Of a DNA stretch of 44,474 bases, positions 8,561 through 17,466 are shown one piece after another. The notes beneath the pieces were generated by a model. The model had not been told where the DNA came from. It saw nothing but the letters and a program-made list of their open reading frames with translations, and did not search any database. This DNA comes from Deltaproteobacteria bacterium (GTDB taxonomy: Bacteria > Desulfobacterota > WTBG01 > CAIYCZ01 > CAIRTM01), in NCBI GenBank assembly GCA_016875025.1, contig VGSH01000012.1:1-44474 (forward strand), in the 5' to 3' direction. The position numbers and the translations under genes were made by a program. Position 1 is the stretch's first letter, and every line of letters starts with the position of its first letter.

Positions 8561-9552
8561 ACGTCCGTTTCCCCGCCGGCAGCGGCCTCATAGGCCCGAA
8601 TAATTTTTTCAACCAGGGGATGGCGCACCACGTCGCGGCTGGAGAAATAGCAGAATTGTATGCCCGGCACCCGGGCGAGCAGGGTGCGCGCCTGCACGAG
8701 CCCGGACAGGGCGCCGGGCGGCAGATCGGCCTGCGTGATATCGCCGGTGATGATTGCGCGCGAATGAAACCCGATGCGCGTGAGAAACATTTTCATCTGC
8801 TCCGGGGTCGTGTTCTGGGCCTCGTCCAGAATCACGAATGAGTCGTTGAGCGTGCGGCCGCGCATGAAGGCCAGCGGCGCCACTTCGATGATGCCCTGCT
8901 GCAGCATCTCGGATACTTTCGACATTTCCATGATGTCGTGCAGCGCGTCATAGAGCGGACGCAGGTAGGGATTTATTTTTTCAGCCAGGTCGCCGGGCAG
9001 AAAGCCGAGCTTTTCGCCGGCCTCGACCGCGGGGCGGGTCAGTATGATGCGGTCGACCTTTTTCTGCAGAAACGCCGCCACGGCCATTGCCATGGCCAGA
9101 TAGGTTTTGCCGGTGCCTGCAGGCCCGATGCCGAACACGATATCATGCGTGCGGATCGCCTCGACGTAGAGCTTTTGCGCAAGGCTTTTCGGCGTTACAG
9201 TGCGGCCCCGCGAGGAGAGCACAACCGTGTCCAGAAACACGTCTTTCAAGTGCACGGATTCATCATGGGCAATGATTTTAAGCGCGTGGATCACATCGGA
9301 ATGCTGCATCCGGAAACCGGATTCAATCAGGAAATACAGGTCCTGCAGGAACGAGCGCGCTGCGTTCGCCCTGTCGCCGTCGCCCTTGATCATAATATGG
9401 GTGCCGCGCGCCCGCAGCAAGACACCCAGCTCCCGGGCGATGGTTTTCAGGTTGCAGTCATGCTCGCCGCACAGTATCTTGACAATGCCGATATCATCAA
9501 ACTGCAGGCTGTCGGCATATCCGCCTGTCTGGTCTCCGACTGTAGCGCTCAT
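8557..9552 (-). CDS. phoH: PhoH-like ATPase
   Basis: A cytoplasmic P-loop ATPase of the PhoH (YbeZ) family, linked to RNA metabolism and ribosome maturation together with YbeY. In 331 residues it has Walker A GPAGTGKT (143-150) and Walker B FVILDEAQ (about 239-246), and an N-terminal KH-like segment as in YbeZ. The ATG was preferred over a TTG two codons earlier. It heads the run phoH-pgpH-ybeY, a gene order conserved in many bacteria, and its stop overlaps the pgpH start. Confidence 0.93.
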   Translation of the reverse strand: MSATVGDQTGGYADSLQFDDIGIVKILCGEHDCNLKTIARELGVLLRARGTHIMIKGDGDRANAARSFLQDLYFLIESGFRMQHSDVIHALKIIAHDESVHLKDVFLDTVVLSSRGRTVTPKSLAQKLYVEAIRTHDIVFGIGPAGTGKTYLAMAMAVAAFLQKKVDRIILTRPAVEAGEKLGFLPGDLAEKINPYLRPLYDALHDIMEMSKVSEMLQQGIIEVAPLAFMRGRTLNDSFVILDEAQNTTPEQMKMFLTRIGFHSRAIITGDITQADLPPGALSGLVQARTLLARVPGIQFCYFSSRDVVRHPLVEKIIRAYEAAAGGETDV

Positions 9553-9681
9553 ATACAATAATCAGGATCCGATTACGGGTTTAACAGAGTTTGTAGTGGT
9601 ATCCGGTAAGTATATGCCAATCCTGCGCAGATGAACATAAAAAATTGCATCCGGGTTTTTTGTGCAGGCGGAGGTCGGCGG

Positions 9682-10095
9682 TCAGGCCGGAAGCAGCTGA
9701 ACGATGATTTCCCGGGTGCGCGGGCGATTGTCGAAATCACAGACAATGATCTGCTGCCAGGTGCCCAGCAGCAGTTTGCCGCCCTGGATCGGAATGGTCA
9801 GCGACGGCCCCAGCAGCGCGGCGCGCACATGGGAGTATCCGTTGCCGTCTTCCCAACGCCTGTCATGCGCGTAAACCATGTCGCGCGGCGCCAGGCGCTC
9901 AAGGGCCGCTCGCAGGTCCGCCACTGCCCCGCTTTCATACTCGATGGTGGTCAATGCGGCGGTTGAACCGGCAACAAACAGCAGCAGCGCACCATCGCCC
10001 AGAGATGCGGCAGCCCGTTCAACCTGCGGTGTAATATTGATAAGGTCGGTACCGGCGGTTGTTGCTACCTGCAGCCGGAAAGTTTTAATTGTCAT
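9682..10095 (-). CDS. yjbQ: YjbQ/UPF0047 family protein
   Basis: A 137-residue protein with the complete UPF0047 pattern: 'DLINITPQVERAA' near the N-terminus, 'GSTAALTTIEYESG', then 'DGNGYSHVRAALLGPS' and 'LGTWQQIIVCDFDNRPRTR' at the C-terminus. Family members were described as secondary thiamine-phosphate synthases because overexpression bypasses loss of ThiE in E. coli; the physiological role is still unclear. It is transcribed away from the rpsP operon and stands alone, 123 bases downstream of nothing related. The start ATG follows a purine stretch AAAAAAGAA. Confidence 0.9.
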   Translation of the reverse strand: MTIKTFRLQVATTAGTDLINITPQVERAAASLGDGALLLFVAGSTAALTTIEYESGAVADLRAALERLAPRDMVYAHDRRWEDGNGYSHVRAALLGPSLTIPIQGGKLLLGTWQQIIVCDFDNRPRTREIIVQLLPA

Positions 10096-10193
10096 TGCTG
10101 GTTCTTTTTTATATAAAAACAGTATTATTTATATTCTAAGAATGAGTACCACAGCGCCTGCGCCTTTTCAAGGCATTTGGGGCTGATTTTAAC

Positions 10194-10221
10194 TTGACAA
10201 GGAGTTACAAATACATATAAA
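10194..10221 (+). promoter_or_regulatory. Promoter of the rpsP operon
   Basis: TTGACA (10194-10199) and TATAAA (10216-10221) are separated by 16 bases, a strong sigma-70 match. Transcription would begin near 10228, giving an untranslated leader of roughly 80 bases before rpsP. Confidence 0.7.
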
Positions 10222-10311
10222 CTAACCCTTTTGGAAAAAAGGAGTTTACAGGCCCGGCTACTGAAATGGCCCGCCGGGAGATCACAACCACAACGGAGGA
10301 TTGAACAGGCA

Positions 10312-10560
10312 ATGGCAGTAAAAATCAGACTTGCACGCGGCGGCAAAAAGAAGAGCCCCTTCTACCGTATTGTCGTTGCGAATGAAACATCTCCGCGCGA
10401 CGGAAAATTTATTGAAGTGCTGGGCACGTATAATCCGTGCACTGATCCGGCGCAAATCACTATCAACAGGGAACGTGCCCTGGACTGGCTTCAAAAAGGC
10501 GCCAATCCCACGCAGACAGCCGGACAGCTGCTGCGCAAACAGGGTGTATATAAGGCATAG
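10312..10560 (+). CDS. rpsP: 30S ribosomal protein S16
   Basis: An 82-residue small-subunit protein that helps assembly of the 16S rRNA 5' domain. The sequence starts [19 protein letters not shown] and continues with the typical 'VLGTYNP' and '[13 protein letters not shown]'. The start ATG is preceded by ACGGAGGA at 10293-10300; a longer open frame upstream is not family-like. It is first in rpsP-khpA-trmD-rplS. Confidence 0.97.
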   Translation: MAVKIRLARGGKKKSPFYRIVVANETSPRDGKFIEVLGTYNPCTDPAQITINRERALDWLQKGANPTQTAGQLLRKQGVYKA

Positions 10561-10634
10561 ACAGGCAGTAGCAGAGCTCTCCTTCAGGTTAATTCGCGTG
10601 AAAAACGTGGTTACTAACGGCTATGGAGGCTACC

Positions 10635-10865
10635 ATGAAAGACTTAGTCAGGTATATTGCGCAGGCGCTTGTTGATAACCCGGATGACGTTGTGGTGGGC
10701 GAGGTAGAAGGAGAGCAGACATCGGTGATTGAGCTGCGTGTCGCCAAGGAGGACCTGGGCAAGATTATCGGCAAACACGGCCGTACCGCCCAGTCGATAA
10801 GGACGATTCTTTCAGCCGCGTCTGCCAAGCATAAAAAACGCGCGGTGCTTGAAATAGTTGAATAA
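10635..10865 (+). CDS. khpA: KH-domain RNA-binding protein KhpA
   Basis: A 76-residue single KH domain protein of the KhpA (YlqC) family, which in other bacteria pairs with KhpB and binds many RNAs. The GXXG loop is GKHG (46-49) within [16 protein letters not shown]. The ATG after GGAGG (10625-10629) begins [10 protein letters not shown], the family N-terminus; an in-frame ATG four codons earlier overlaps the ribosome-binding site. It lies between rpsP and trmD, its usual position, but rimM, which usually follows it, is absent. Confidence 0.93.
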   Translation: MKDLVRYIAQALVDNPDDVVVGEVEGEQTSVIELRVAKEDLGKIIGKHGRTAQSIRTILSAASAKHKKRAVLEIVE

Positions 10866-10928
10866 TATCCGGGCCCGCAGGCTGCACCGGGTGCGGCCCG
10901 AAACGGCTCCAGGCTGTTTTGCTGCGTG

Positions 10929-11669
10929 ATGGTGCGCTTTGACATCATAACCCTGTTTCCGCGGATGTTTGATTCGCCGCTGCAGGAAAGCATTTTATAC
11001 AAGGCCCGGCAGGCCGGACTGATTTCTGTCGGCCTGCACGACCTGAGAGAATATACCTTCGACCGGCACCGCACTGCGGACGATACTCCGTACGGCGGGG
11101 GCGCCGGCATGGTGCTCAAAGTTGAACCGCTGGTTGCCGCGATAGAGGCAATCCGGTCGGCAACCGGAACAACGCGGACGCTGCTGACCTCTCCGCAGGG
11201 AGAAAAATTTACGCAGGCCACGGCCTGCCGGCTGAGCCGCTTTGACCAGATAGTGATTGTCTGCGGGCGCTACGAGGGTTTTGACGAGCGCGTGCTTGAC
11301 TATGTTGATGAGGAGCTTTCGCTCGGTGATTATGTAGTGACCGGCGGTGAGCTGGCGGCAATGGTGATCGTGGATGCCGTGTCGCGCCAGGTGCCTGGCG
11401 TTGTCGGCGATCAGGACAGCGTTACCGGCGACAGCCTCGCAAACGGGTTGCTGAAATATCCGCAGTACACCAGACCGCCGGAGTTTCGCGGTGCAGGAGT
11501 ACCGGAGGTGCTGCTGTCGGGCGATCACAAAAAAATAGAGCAGTGGCGCCGCGCAGCCGCACTTTCGCGGACCGCAGCGAGACGGCCGGATCTTTTAAAC
11601 AGCGCGGACTTGAGCGATGAAGACAGGAAGATCCTGTTGAACTACAAACACAGGCAAGAAATGGAGTAG
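10929..11669 (+). CDS. trmD: tRNA (guanine37-N1)-methyltransferase TrmD
   Basis: TrmD methylates G37 of tRNAs reading CCN, CUN and CGG codons and prevents +1 frameshifting. The 246-residue product has the SPOUT trefoil-knot landmarks: FDIITLFPRMF at the start, PYGGGAGMVLK (about 57-67), CGRYEGFDERV (about 112-122) and 'LSLGDYVVTGGELA', followed by the C-terminal 'RPPEFRG..VPEVLLSGDHKKI.QWR' block. Three start codons are clustered (GTG, ATG, GTG); the middle ATG was taken. The gap from khpA is only 63 bases, so rimM is not hidden there. rplS follows after six bases. Confidence 0.96.
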   Translation: MVRFDIITLFPRMFDSPLQESILYKARQAGLISVGLHDLREYTFDRHRTADDTPYGGGAGMVLKVEPLVAAIEAIRSATGTTRTLLTSPQGEKFTQATACRLSRFDQIVIVCGRYEGFDERVLDYVDEELSLGDYVVTGGELAAMVIVDAVSRQVPGVVGDQDSVTGDSLANGLLKYPQYTRPPEFRGAGVPEVLLSGDHKKIEQWRRAAALSRTAARRPDLLNSADLSDEDRKILLNYKHRQEME

Positions 11670-11675
11670 AAGGAA

Positions 11676-12026
11676 ATGAATACGATTGACAGGTTGGAAA
11701 GAGAACAGATGCGGATAGATATTCCGCAGTTTCGGGCCGGCGATACGGTGAAAGTGCATGTCAAGATCAGCGAAGGGGAAAAAGACCGTATCCAGGTCTT
11801 TCAGGGAGTTGTGATCGGACGTCATAACAGCGGACTGAAATCATCGTTTACGGTTCGTAAGGTTTCCTATGGCGTAGGGGTTGAGCGCGTGTTTCCGCTG
11901 CACTCCCCGGCCATCGACAGGATTGAGATGGTGCAGCCCGGCAAGGTACGCCGCGCGCGTCTGTACTATCTGCGCAATCTGCGCGGAAAAGCCGCGCGCG
12001 TCAAAACCCGCAGGTACGAAAACTGA
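11676..12026 (+). CDS. rplS: 50S ribosomal protein L19
   Basis: A 116-residue large-subunit protein located at the 30S-50S interface. The family pattern is complete: '[25 protein letters not shown]', written here as [10 protein letters not shown] and [12 protein letters not shown], then '[15 protein letters not shown]' and '[21 protein letters not shown]'. AAGGAA precedes the ATG by two bases. It is the last gene of the operon and is followed by a terminator; rnhB and yraN, which often come next, are not present. Confidence 0.97.
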   Translation: MNTIDRLEREQMRIDIPQFRAGDTVKVHVKISEGEKDRIQVFQGVVIGRHNSGLKSSFTVRKVSYGVGVERVFPLHSPAIDRIEMVQPGKVRRARLYYLRNLRGKAARVKTRRYEN

Positions 12027-12073
12027 TTTAGATCAACCCGTGCGCCAGCGCGCACAGATAATGAAGCTGTATG

Positions 12074-12107
12074 CCCCGGTGATGCCATTTATCGCCGGGG
12101 TTTTTTT
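12074..12107 (+). terminator. Rho-independent terminator of the rpsP operon
   Basis: A ten-base-pair stem CCCCGGTGAT/ATCGCCGGGG (one G-U pair) with a seven-base loop is followed directly by seven T residues. It lies 48 bases after the rplS stop codon. Confidence 0.92.
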
Positions 12108-12215
12108 ATGCCCCCCGACACAGGTGCCTGTGTTGCGGGGGCAGGCCCGCCGGGCAAAGCACTGCTGCACGTACTTTCGCAGGCTTGAACGGTACTCCGC
12201 TTCTCCCGCCCTCAA

Positions 12216-13607
12216 TCAGCCGAGGTACAGGGGCGATGCGAGTTCACTATCGGGGTTTATTTTGTCAGCCAGGTCCTGCTCGTCAAGCGCGAAAAGCGGG
12301 CTGATTTCGGCCTGAAGATCTTCGGGGATGTCGCGTCCGGGCAGGGCCCGGGCAAGCCATGAGCGGGAACGCGCAAGCATGGCGGCCTGAGCGCTCTCCG
12401 GCGAGTCGGCGCTGTCAGCGTTTTTAACCGGCGAGAATTCTTCTTCGCGCGGCACTTCCAGCGTAACGGACCTCTCCGCAAAGCCAAGTGCGTCGAAAAT
12501 GAACATCTCGAACTTGATGCCCTGTACGCTCTGCTCCACAAGGCGGCCGTCACAGGCGTCAAGGCAGGTGATGTTTTTGACCGCGCTGTGATACGGCAGG
12601 TGAAAATCCGCGCGGCTGACAAGCTTTTCCACAAAAGCGCGGCTGAGCATGTGCACGGCGATGTTGGCGCTCTTGAAGCGCAGCGATCCATCGGGCAGTT
12701 TTTCAGCGGTCTGCTCCGGGGTGAGCTCGCTGTACTCGATACAGCCCAGCCGCCCGTTTACACGGCCGATTATGCCGACCTTTTCGCCGGGGTCGGTCTT
12801 GCGCACGACCTTGGTTGACATCTGGGCCCTGCGATCAATATGCGCGCCCAGAAAAAGCGGATCAGCGATTTTTACAAGGGGATTGTCGACCTGGAAAAAA
12901 AATATTTCATCAATGCCTCGAGCGGACATGTCAGCCAGAGCTCCGCTGTCCTGAAGGGCATACAGCGATCCGCCGTGGCCGTTCGGATTTTTGAAAAGCA
13001 GGCTGTCTTTCCCTACCAGCAGCTGCCCGTCCAAACCGAGCGAAGGAATCTGGTTCTGGACGATGCAGCGTACATCTTCGGTGTGCAGGCCGAAGAAATC
13101 GTGATCTTTGAAAAAATCCAGGGTCGCCGGATTGTTCTCCTGAGAGGTGAGGATATACCACGGCAGGCGCACGCCATAGCGCTGCTGCAGGGCCAGCACC
13201 TGCTCGGCAAACAGCTGGAACAGGGTTTTGGACTTCAGGGGCGAGACCGGAAAGCATCCCTTGGGCCCGTCAAAACCAAGGCGTGATCCCTGCCCGCCAG
13301 CGACCAGGTACAGGGCCACGCGCCCGTCCTGAAGGGCCTGGCGGCCGAGCCCTTCCAGCCGGGCGCACTCGGCGCTGGGGCAGGCCGCGCTGCCCGGACT
13401 CACGAGCTCAGCTTCCTGGAATATCTTTTCAGTCTGGCCGGCGGCATACTTATAGTTGTGATAAAGCGACGCGATTTCCCGAAAATCAAGCGCCGAAAGT
13501 TCACGCAGCAGGGCATCCTGTGCGAACGGATCAAGCAGCTCAAGGCAGCGCAGCATGCGCTGCTGCTTATACTCTACGAGTAGATTTATAATCGTATCAC
13601 GGTTCAT
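12216..13607 (-). CDS. Eukaryotic-type UDP-N-acetylglucosamine/UDP-sugar pyrophosphorylase (UDPGP family)
   Basis: A 463-residue cytosolic nucleotidyltransferase of the UDPGP type 1 (UAP1-like) family, which joins UTP and a sugar 1-phosphate. The UTP-binding signature AGGQGSRLGFDGPKG is at 103-117; 'NPNGHGGSLYAL' (about 218) and 'FFFQVDNPLVKI' (metal/sugar site) follow, as in human UAP1. This family differs from the usual bacterial GlmU. The substrate could be GlcNAc-1-P, Gal-1-P or Glc-1-P; sequence alone does not settle it. It is the last of a minus-strand series GH57-galT-receiver-UDPGP, with 46 bases separating it from the receiver gene, so a role in recycling sugars from glucans or galactosides is a reasonable inference. 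Confidence 0.85.
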   Translation of the reverse strand: MNRDTIINLLVEYKQQRMLRCLELLDPFAQDALLRELSALDFREIASLYHNYKYAAGQTEKIFQEAELVSPGSAACPSAECARLEGLGRQALQDGRVALYLVAGGQGSRLGFDGPKGCFPVSPLKSKTLFQLFAEQVLALQQRYGVRLPWYILTSQENNPATLDFFKDHDFFGLHTEDVRCIVQNQIPSLGLDGQLLVGKDSLLFKNPNGHGGSLYALQDSGALADMSARGIDEIFFFQVDNPLVKIADPLFLGAHIDRRAQMSTKVVRKTDPGEKVGIIGRVNGRLGCIEYSELTPEQTAEKLPDGSLRFKSANIAVHMLSRAFVEKLVSRADFHLPYHSAVKNITCLDACDGRLVEQSVQGIKFEMFIFDALGFAERSVTLEVPREEEFSPVKNADSADSPESAQAAMLARSRSWLARALPGRDIPEDLQAEISPLFALDEQDLADKINPDSELASPLYLG

Positions 13608-13653
13608 GAAAATGCAGGGCCGTCCCTTTCAGCGCCGGGATATATGAGAGGTT

Positions 13654-14019
13654 TCAGCGGACAGAGCACCGCTCAAGCAGCTCGGCGACCTTTGCAAACA
13701 GGCCATCAAGATTAGCCGATTTGACAATATACTCATCCGAGGCCCACGTCTCGAGATTCTGCCGGTATTCACCGTAAGCCGTGCACAGAATAACCGGCAC
13801 CACGGCATTGAGCTCGCGCACGCGGCGTACGAGCTCAATGCCGTCCATACCCGGCATCTTTATGTCGACCACCAGCAGATCCGGATTGGCTGCAATAAAT
13901 TTTTCCAGCGCTTCATCGCCATTGGCTGCCAGCTCGACTTTGTAACCAGCTTCTTCAAACTCCTCGCGGTACAAAAAACGGATGCTCTCCTCATCATCGG
14001 CAAACAGTATGGTTGCCAT
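13654..14019 (-). CDS. Single-domain response regulator receiver protein
   Basis: A 121-residue CheY-like receiver without an output domain. Acidic pocket residues D8-D9, the phosphoacceptor D52 in VVDIKMPGMDG, a Thr in 'ILCTAYG' and a conserved Lys in 'YIVKSANL' are all present, so phosphorylation is expected. The start ATG of MATILFADDEES follows GGGGGAAGGGG; an upstream in-frame extension is not family-like. It lies between galT (66 bases upstream) and the UDP-sugar pyrophosphorylase gene (46 bases downstream) on the same strand. No sensor kinase is in the window, so its input and target are unknown. Confidence 0.88.
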   Translation of the reverse strand: MATILFADDEESIRFLYREEFEEAGYKVELAANGDEALEKFIAANPDLLVVDIKMPGMDGIELVRRVRELNAVVPVILCTAYGEYRQNLETWASDEYIVKSANLDGLFAKVAELLERCSVR

Positions 14020-14085
14020 ACCCCTTCCCCCTTTCCGTGCTGTGGCAAAGCGCCGGCACCGGCCCGGCATGCGAGCGTAAGACTG

Positions 14086-15084
14086 CTACCTCCCGGACTC
14101 AATGTCGCGCAGATACTGCGCGGCCTGCTCGGGCGGCGTGGGATTGATATAAAAGCCCGAGCCCCACTCAAACCCGGCCACTTTTGTAAGCCGCGGTATG
14201 ATCTCAAGATGCCAGTGATAAAATTCCCCGACATCCTTGTTGAACGGCGCTGTGTGCAGCATGAAATTAAACGGCGGAAATCCGAGCGCTGCATTGAGCT
14301 TTTTGAAAACAGTGCTCATGACGCCGGCTAACGCACTCATCAGCTCAGCAGGCGTTTCCTCAAATGCTGCCAGATGCGCGCGGGGCAGGATATGTGTTTC
14401 AAAGGGGAAACGCGGAGCAAAGGGCTCAAAAGCGATAAAATGATCATTGCTCACGACAAGCCGTCGGCCGTCGGCCGTCTCCTGATTGATAATGTCGCAA
14501 AACACGCAATTGCGCTTGTAGTTGAAATAGGCCTGCGCACCGTCAAGCTTTTCAAGAACACGCCGCGGAATAACCGGCAAAGCGATAAGCTGGGAGTGCG
14601 GGTGCTCAAGGGTCGCCCCGGCCGCCTCGCCGCAGTTTTTAAACACGGAGATGTAGTGCAGGCGACTGTCCTGCTTGAGCGCGGTCAGGCGGTTTTTAAA
14701 GGTAAGCAGAATATTGGTGATTGCGGCGACCGGCATGCTTGAAAAAGTAGCCGCATGGTCGGGCGTCTCGATTATGACCTCGTGAGCGCCCACGCCGTTC
14801 ATAATGTCGTACATGCCTTCAGCGCGCTTCTGAAGGCTGCCTTCAATCGACAGGGCTGGAAATTTATTCGGCACGACCCGCACGGCCCACCCGCGGCCGC
14901 CTGAGCGCTCATCGGCAATGGAAAAAACTTCCGGCGGGGTTTTATCCTCATTGCCCGGGCACAGCGGGCAGAATCCGCCGCGCGGCCGGGCAGGCTCAAC
15001 CTTCAGGTCCGAGGGGCGCTTGGCGCGCTCGGTTGATATGATGACCCAGCGGCCGATCACAGGATCTTTGCGAAGCTCTGACAC
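14086..15084 (-). CDS. galT: Galactose-1-phosphate uridylyltransferase
   Basis: GalT exchanges UMP between UDP-glucose and galactose 1-phosphate in the Leloir pathway. The 332-residue product has the double HIT-like fold: a zinc site beginning CPLC (39-42), the catalytic HPHSQ with the UMP-accepting histidine (H161/H163), a second CVFCD cluster, and the C-terminal 'FYHWHLEIIPR'. The start was set at GTG of (V/M)SELRKDPVIGRWVI because GGAGGAGG sits just before it and family members begin there; the much longer open frame upstream is not coding. Many enzymes of this short type may act on other sugar 1-phosphates. It follows the GH57 gene after 139 bases. Confidence 0.92.
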   Translation of the reverse strand: MSELRKDPVIGRWVIISTERAKRPSDLKVEPARPRGGFCPLCPGNEDKTPPEVFSIADERSGGRGWAVRVVPNKFPALSIEGSLQKRAEGMYDIMNGVGAHEVIIETPDHAATFSSMPVAAITNILLTFKNRLTALKQDSRLHYISVFKNCGEAAGATLEHPHSQLIALPVIPRRVLEKLDGAQAYFNYKRNCVFCDIINQETADGRRLVVSNDHFIAFEPFAPRFPFETHILPRAHLAAFEETPAELMSALAGVMSTVFKKLNAALGFPPFNFMLHTAPFNKDVGEFYHWHLEIIPRLTKVAGFEWGSGFYINPTPPEQAAQYLRDIESGR

Positions 15085-15223
15085 GAAGTAACCTCCTCCA
15101 CGCATGAACAGCCAGCACAGCTGCCATGGTACCAGCCCGGCATGCGGCACAGTGTTACTGCATTCTGCAGTGCGCCAGTGCGAACGCGGATATGTCTGGT
15201 TGTAGTAAATTATTACTGTTTTT

Positions 15224-17401
15224 TCAAACCGTTTCTTTTGTGCCGGTAAACAGGGACACGGCCAGCCGAAACGACTGCGCACAGACCGCATTCGGCTCAA
15301 GGCGCAGCTTGCGATGCAGCAGAAGGGTCGAATGCTGGTAGCTGCACTCGAAACCTTTTTCCGACCGTGAAACTGTTTCAAGCGGCAGCACCCACACACC
15401 GGTTGCGGGCTGCGCGCTCAAACGCACTTCCATACCGCTCCACTCATCAACCATGCTGAAAGCGTCAATATTGCCGAACGCGGCCCGGGTGCTCATCATT
15501 AGTTCGCGATCAGGGAACCCGGCAAAGCGGTAATAGCGCAAACGGTCATCACCGGCCAGCAGTGAGACATTGAGTTCGGTTCCGAACCACAGGTCAAGGG
15601 CCCGGCCCGACATGTTGTGCAGCGTGTAGGAAACATCCAGAAACATCTCGCGGTAATCCATGGCAAAACATTTCGTAAGACGCACCGGGTACTCAAAGGC
15701 ATCGTGCATGATTGAGCCGTCGCGCCGCAGCGCAACGATGCATGCACCGACTCCGGCCACGTCACAGCCTGTCTGCTCGACTGTATACGGAGCCTGAATA
15801 AAATTGCCCAGTTCGGGATACTGAGACTGCGAAAAATTGTCAAGCGTGGTCGTTGCACCCAGAAAATGGTCGATAAAGCTGTAGCGACGGTACCAGTCAT
15901 AGGCAATTTTTGGCTGCAGGGCTTCGATGGTTTCAGCGGAAACAGGCCCCGCCATTGAATGTGCCGAGGAAAGGCGGCTGCCGCTGCCATGGTCGCGCTT
16001 GAGAAAACGGTGATAGCTCTCCATGCGGCGGCTGAGCGTGTTGGAAATGTTAAACGCTCGCGGTCTGACATCAAGCTCCACCAGCGTACCGCCCTCATCC
16101 GGCGCAAACAGCGCGTTCAGGTTCGGGCTGCTGCACCCGATCATCCGGGTTCCGTCGCACTTGAAATCGAAACTTTCGCAGCACGGCGCCTGCGGACAGG
16201 CCCGGTCAAGCATATTCTCGGCAGTGATCAGGTGCTCATAGACCGCGTGGCGCAGGTAATTCAGATACACACCCCCGAACATACCGTGCCAGTAGGCGCA
16301 GTTGCACTGAGCCTGATAGAGTTCGCGCTGCGCTTCTTCAATAAGCGCCTGCTGCTCAGGCTCACCGCCGGTCCGCAGCCGCTCCAGCCGCTCGCTGACC
16401 CGCAGCATTTTTTTATGCATGTGATTGGCCTCGGGGTACTTGACCAGAAAGTTGATCCAGCAGCCGCCGTGAATGAATGAGCGGTACTGCTCCTTCATGC
16501 GCGAGTCTTCAAGTTCATGCAGCATGTCCTCGAAGCGGATCACCGCATCAGCCGGCAGGGCCCACTCCATCAGCTCGTCATAGGACAGGCTCGGCAGATA
16601 AATGGTGCCGGTGGCCGGAGCAGCAGCCAGATACTCGCTGAACGTGGTCATCTGAATCATGTCGCTGTTTTCTTCCAGTGCCGTAAAAAACCGCTCGAGC
16701 CAGCCGTCCTCATATACCGATTTGGCCGTGCCGGGCCACAGGCCGAACTTTTCACCGTCATCACCATAGGTAACCGCAATCGGATTCTCAGCTCCGGCCA
16801 TATAGCGCAGATAGGCGATGGTTTCCTCGGGCGGCTTGAAGGGGATGCTGTAGCGCATCTGGCGGTTGATCGGAAAAACCGCCAGCGGGCTGCCCTGGCG
16901 CTCGGTCATGTAATAGCCGTGGATTTGCTCAGGGGATATGCCGGCATGCAGCAGATGCGTGCTGTCGAGCAGTGTATAGGAAAGGCCTGCGCCGGCAATC
17001 AGGCGCGGCAGCACCGGATCCCAGACGCGCTCGGCCAGCCAGATTCCCCGGGGACGGCGGCCCAGATGCTTTTCGAGAAAGGCATTCATCATGGCGATCT
17101 GGCCGGTGATGTCGCCGTCGCGCAGAGCCATGAAAACAGGCTCGTAAAAACCGCCGCTCAGCAGTTCGACCTGATTGCGGCCGATAAGCACGCGCAGCCG
17201 CTCCAGCATAGCCGGAGCGCGCGAAGCCATCCACTCCAGCAGGGTGCCCGAATAATGCAGGCAGACCCTGACGCCCGGGTGGCGCTCAAGGTGCTCCAGC
17301 AAAGGGAGGTAGGCTTTTGAAAATGCTTCCTGAAAGAGATAATCGAAATTGCCGACGGGCTGATGGTTGTGGATGCAGAAAAGGAAATAAACTTTTTTCA
17401 T
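15224..17401 (-). CDS. GH57 alpha-amylase / 4-alpha-glucanotransferase
   Basis: A 725-residue glycoside hydrolase family 57 enzyme with the C-terminal DUF1925/DUF1926 beta domains, as in the Thermococcus 4-alpha-glucanotransferase. Conserved regions are visible: HNHQPVGNF (11-19), 'LSGGFYEPVF', WLAERVWDP with the nucleophile E124, and TYGDDGEKFGLWPG with the acid/base Asp at 214-215, then 'NCAYWHGMFGGVYLNYLR'. No signal peptide is present, so it acts on cytoplasmic glucans such as glycogen. The sequence does not separate hydrolysis from transglycosylation. It lies 65 bases after dksA and before galT. Confidence 0.92.
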   Translation of the reverse strand: MKKVYFLFCIHNHQPVGNFDYLFQEAFSKAYLPLLEHLERHPGVRVCLHYSGTLLEWMASRAPAMLERLRVLIGRNQVELLSGGFYEPVFMALRDGDITGQIAMMNAFLEKHLGRRPRGIWLAERVWDPVLPRLIAGAGLSYTLLDSTHLLHAGISPEQIHGYYMTERQGSPLAVFPINRQMRYSIPFKPPEETIAYLRYMAGAENPIAVTYGDDGEKFGLWPGTAKSVYEDGWLERFFTALEENSDMIQMTTFSEYLAAAPATGTIYLPSLSYDELMEWALPADAVIRFEDMLHELEDSRMKEQYRSFIHGGCWINFLVKYPEANHMHKKMLRVSERLERLRTGGEPEQQALIEEAQRELYQAQCNCAYWHGMFGGVYLNYLRHAVYEHLITAENMLDRACPQAPCCESFDFKCDGTRMIGCSSPNLNALFAPDEGGTLVELDVRPRAFNISNTLSRRMESYHRFLKRDHGSGSRLSSAHSMAGPVSAETIEALQPKIAYDWYRRYSFIDHFLGATTTLDNFSQSQYPELGNFIQAPYTVEQTGCDVAGVGACIVALRRDGSIMHDAFEYPVRLTKCFAMDYREMFLDVSYTLHNMSGRALDLWFGTELNVSLLAGDDRLRYYRFAGFPDRELMMSTRAAFGNIDAFSMVDEWSGMEVRLSAQPATGVWVLPLETVSRSEKGFECSYQHSTLLLHRKLRLEPNAVCAQSFRLAVSLFTGTKETV

Positions 17402-17466
17402 GCTGAGCGCCCCGGCAGAGTGGTGCTGCGTAACGGTTGAACAATCAGGCGGACCTGACCGGAGCG

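Noticed and set aside
8938-9561. Long open frame antisense to phoH
   Set aside because: The opposite strand encodes intact PhoH with Walker motifs; this frame has no recognisable family or ribosome-binding site.
15085-15399. N-terminal extension of galT by about 105 codons
   Set aside because: The extension is Cys/Arg-rich and unlike the family, and the ribosome-binding site GGAGGAGG lies inside it just before the GTG of the real start.
16517-17320. Long open frame antisense to the GH57 gene
   Set aside because: It is a shadow of high-GC codon usage; GH57 motifs on the other strand are complete.
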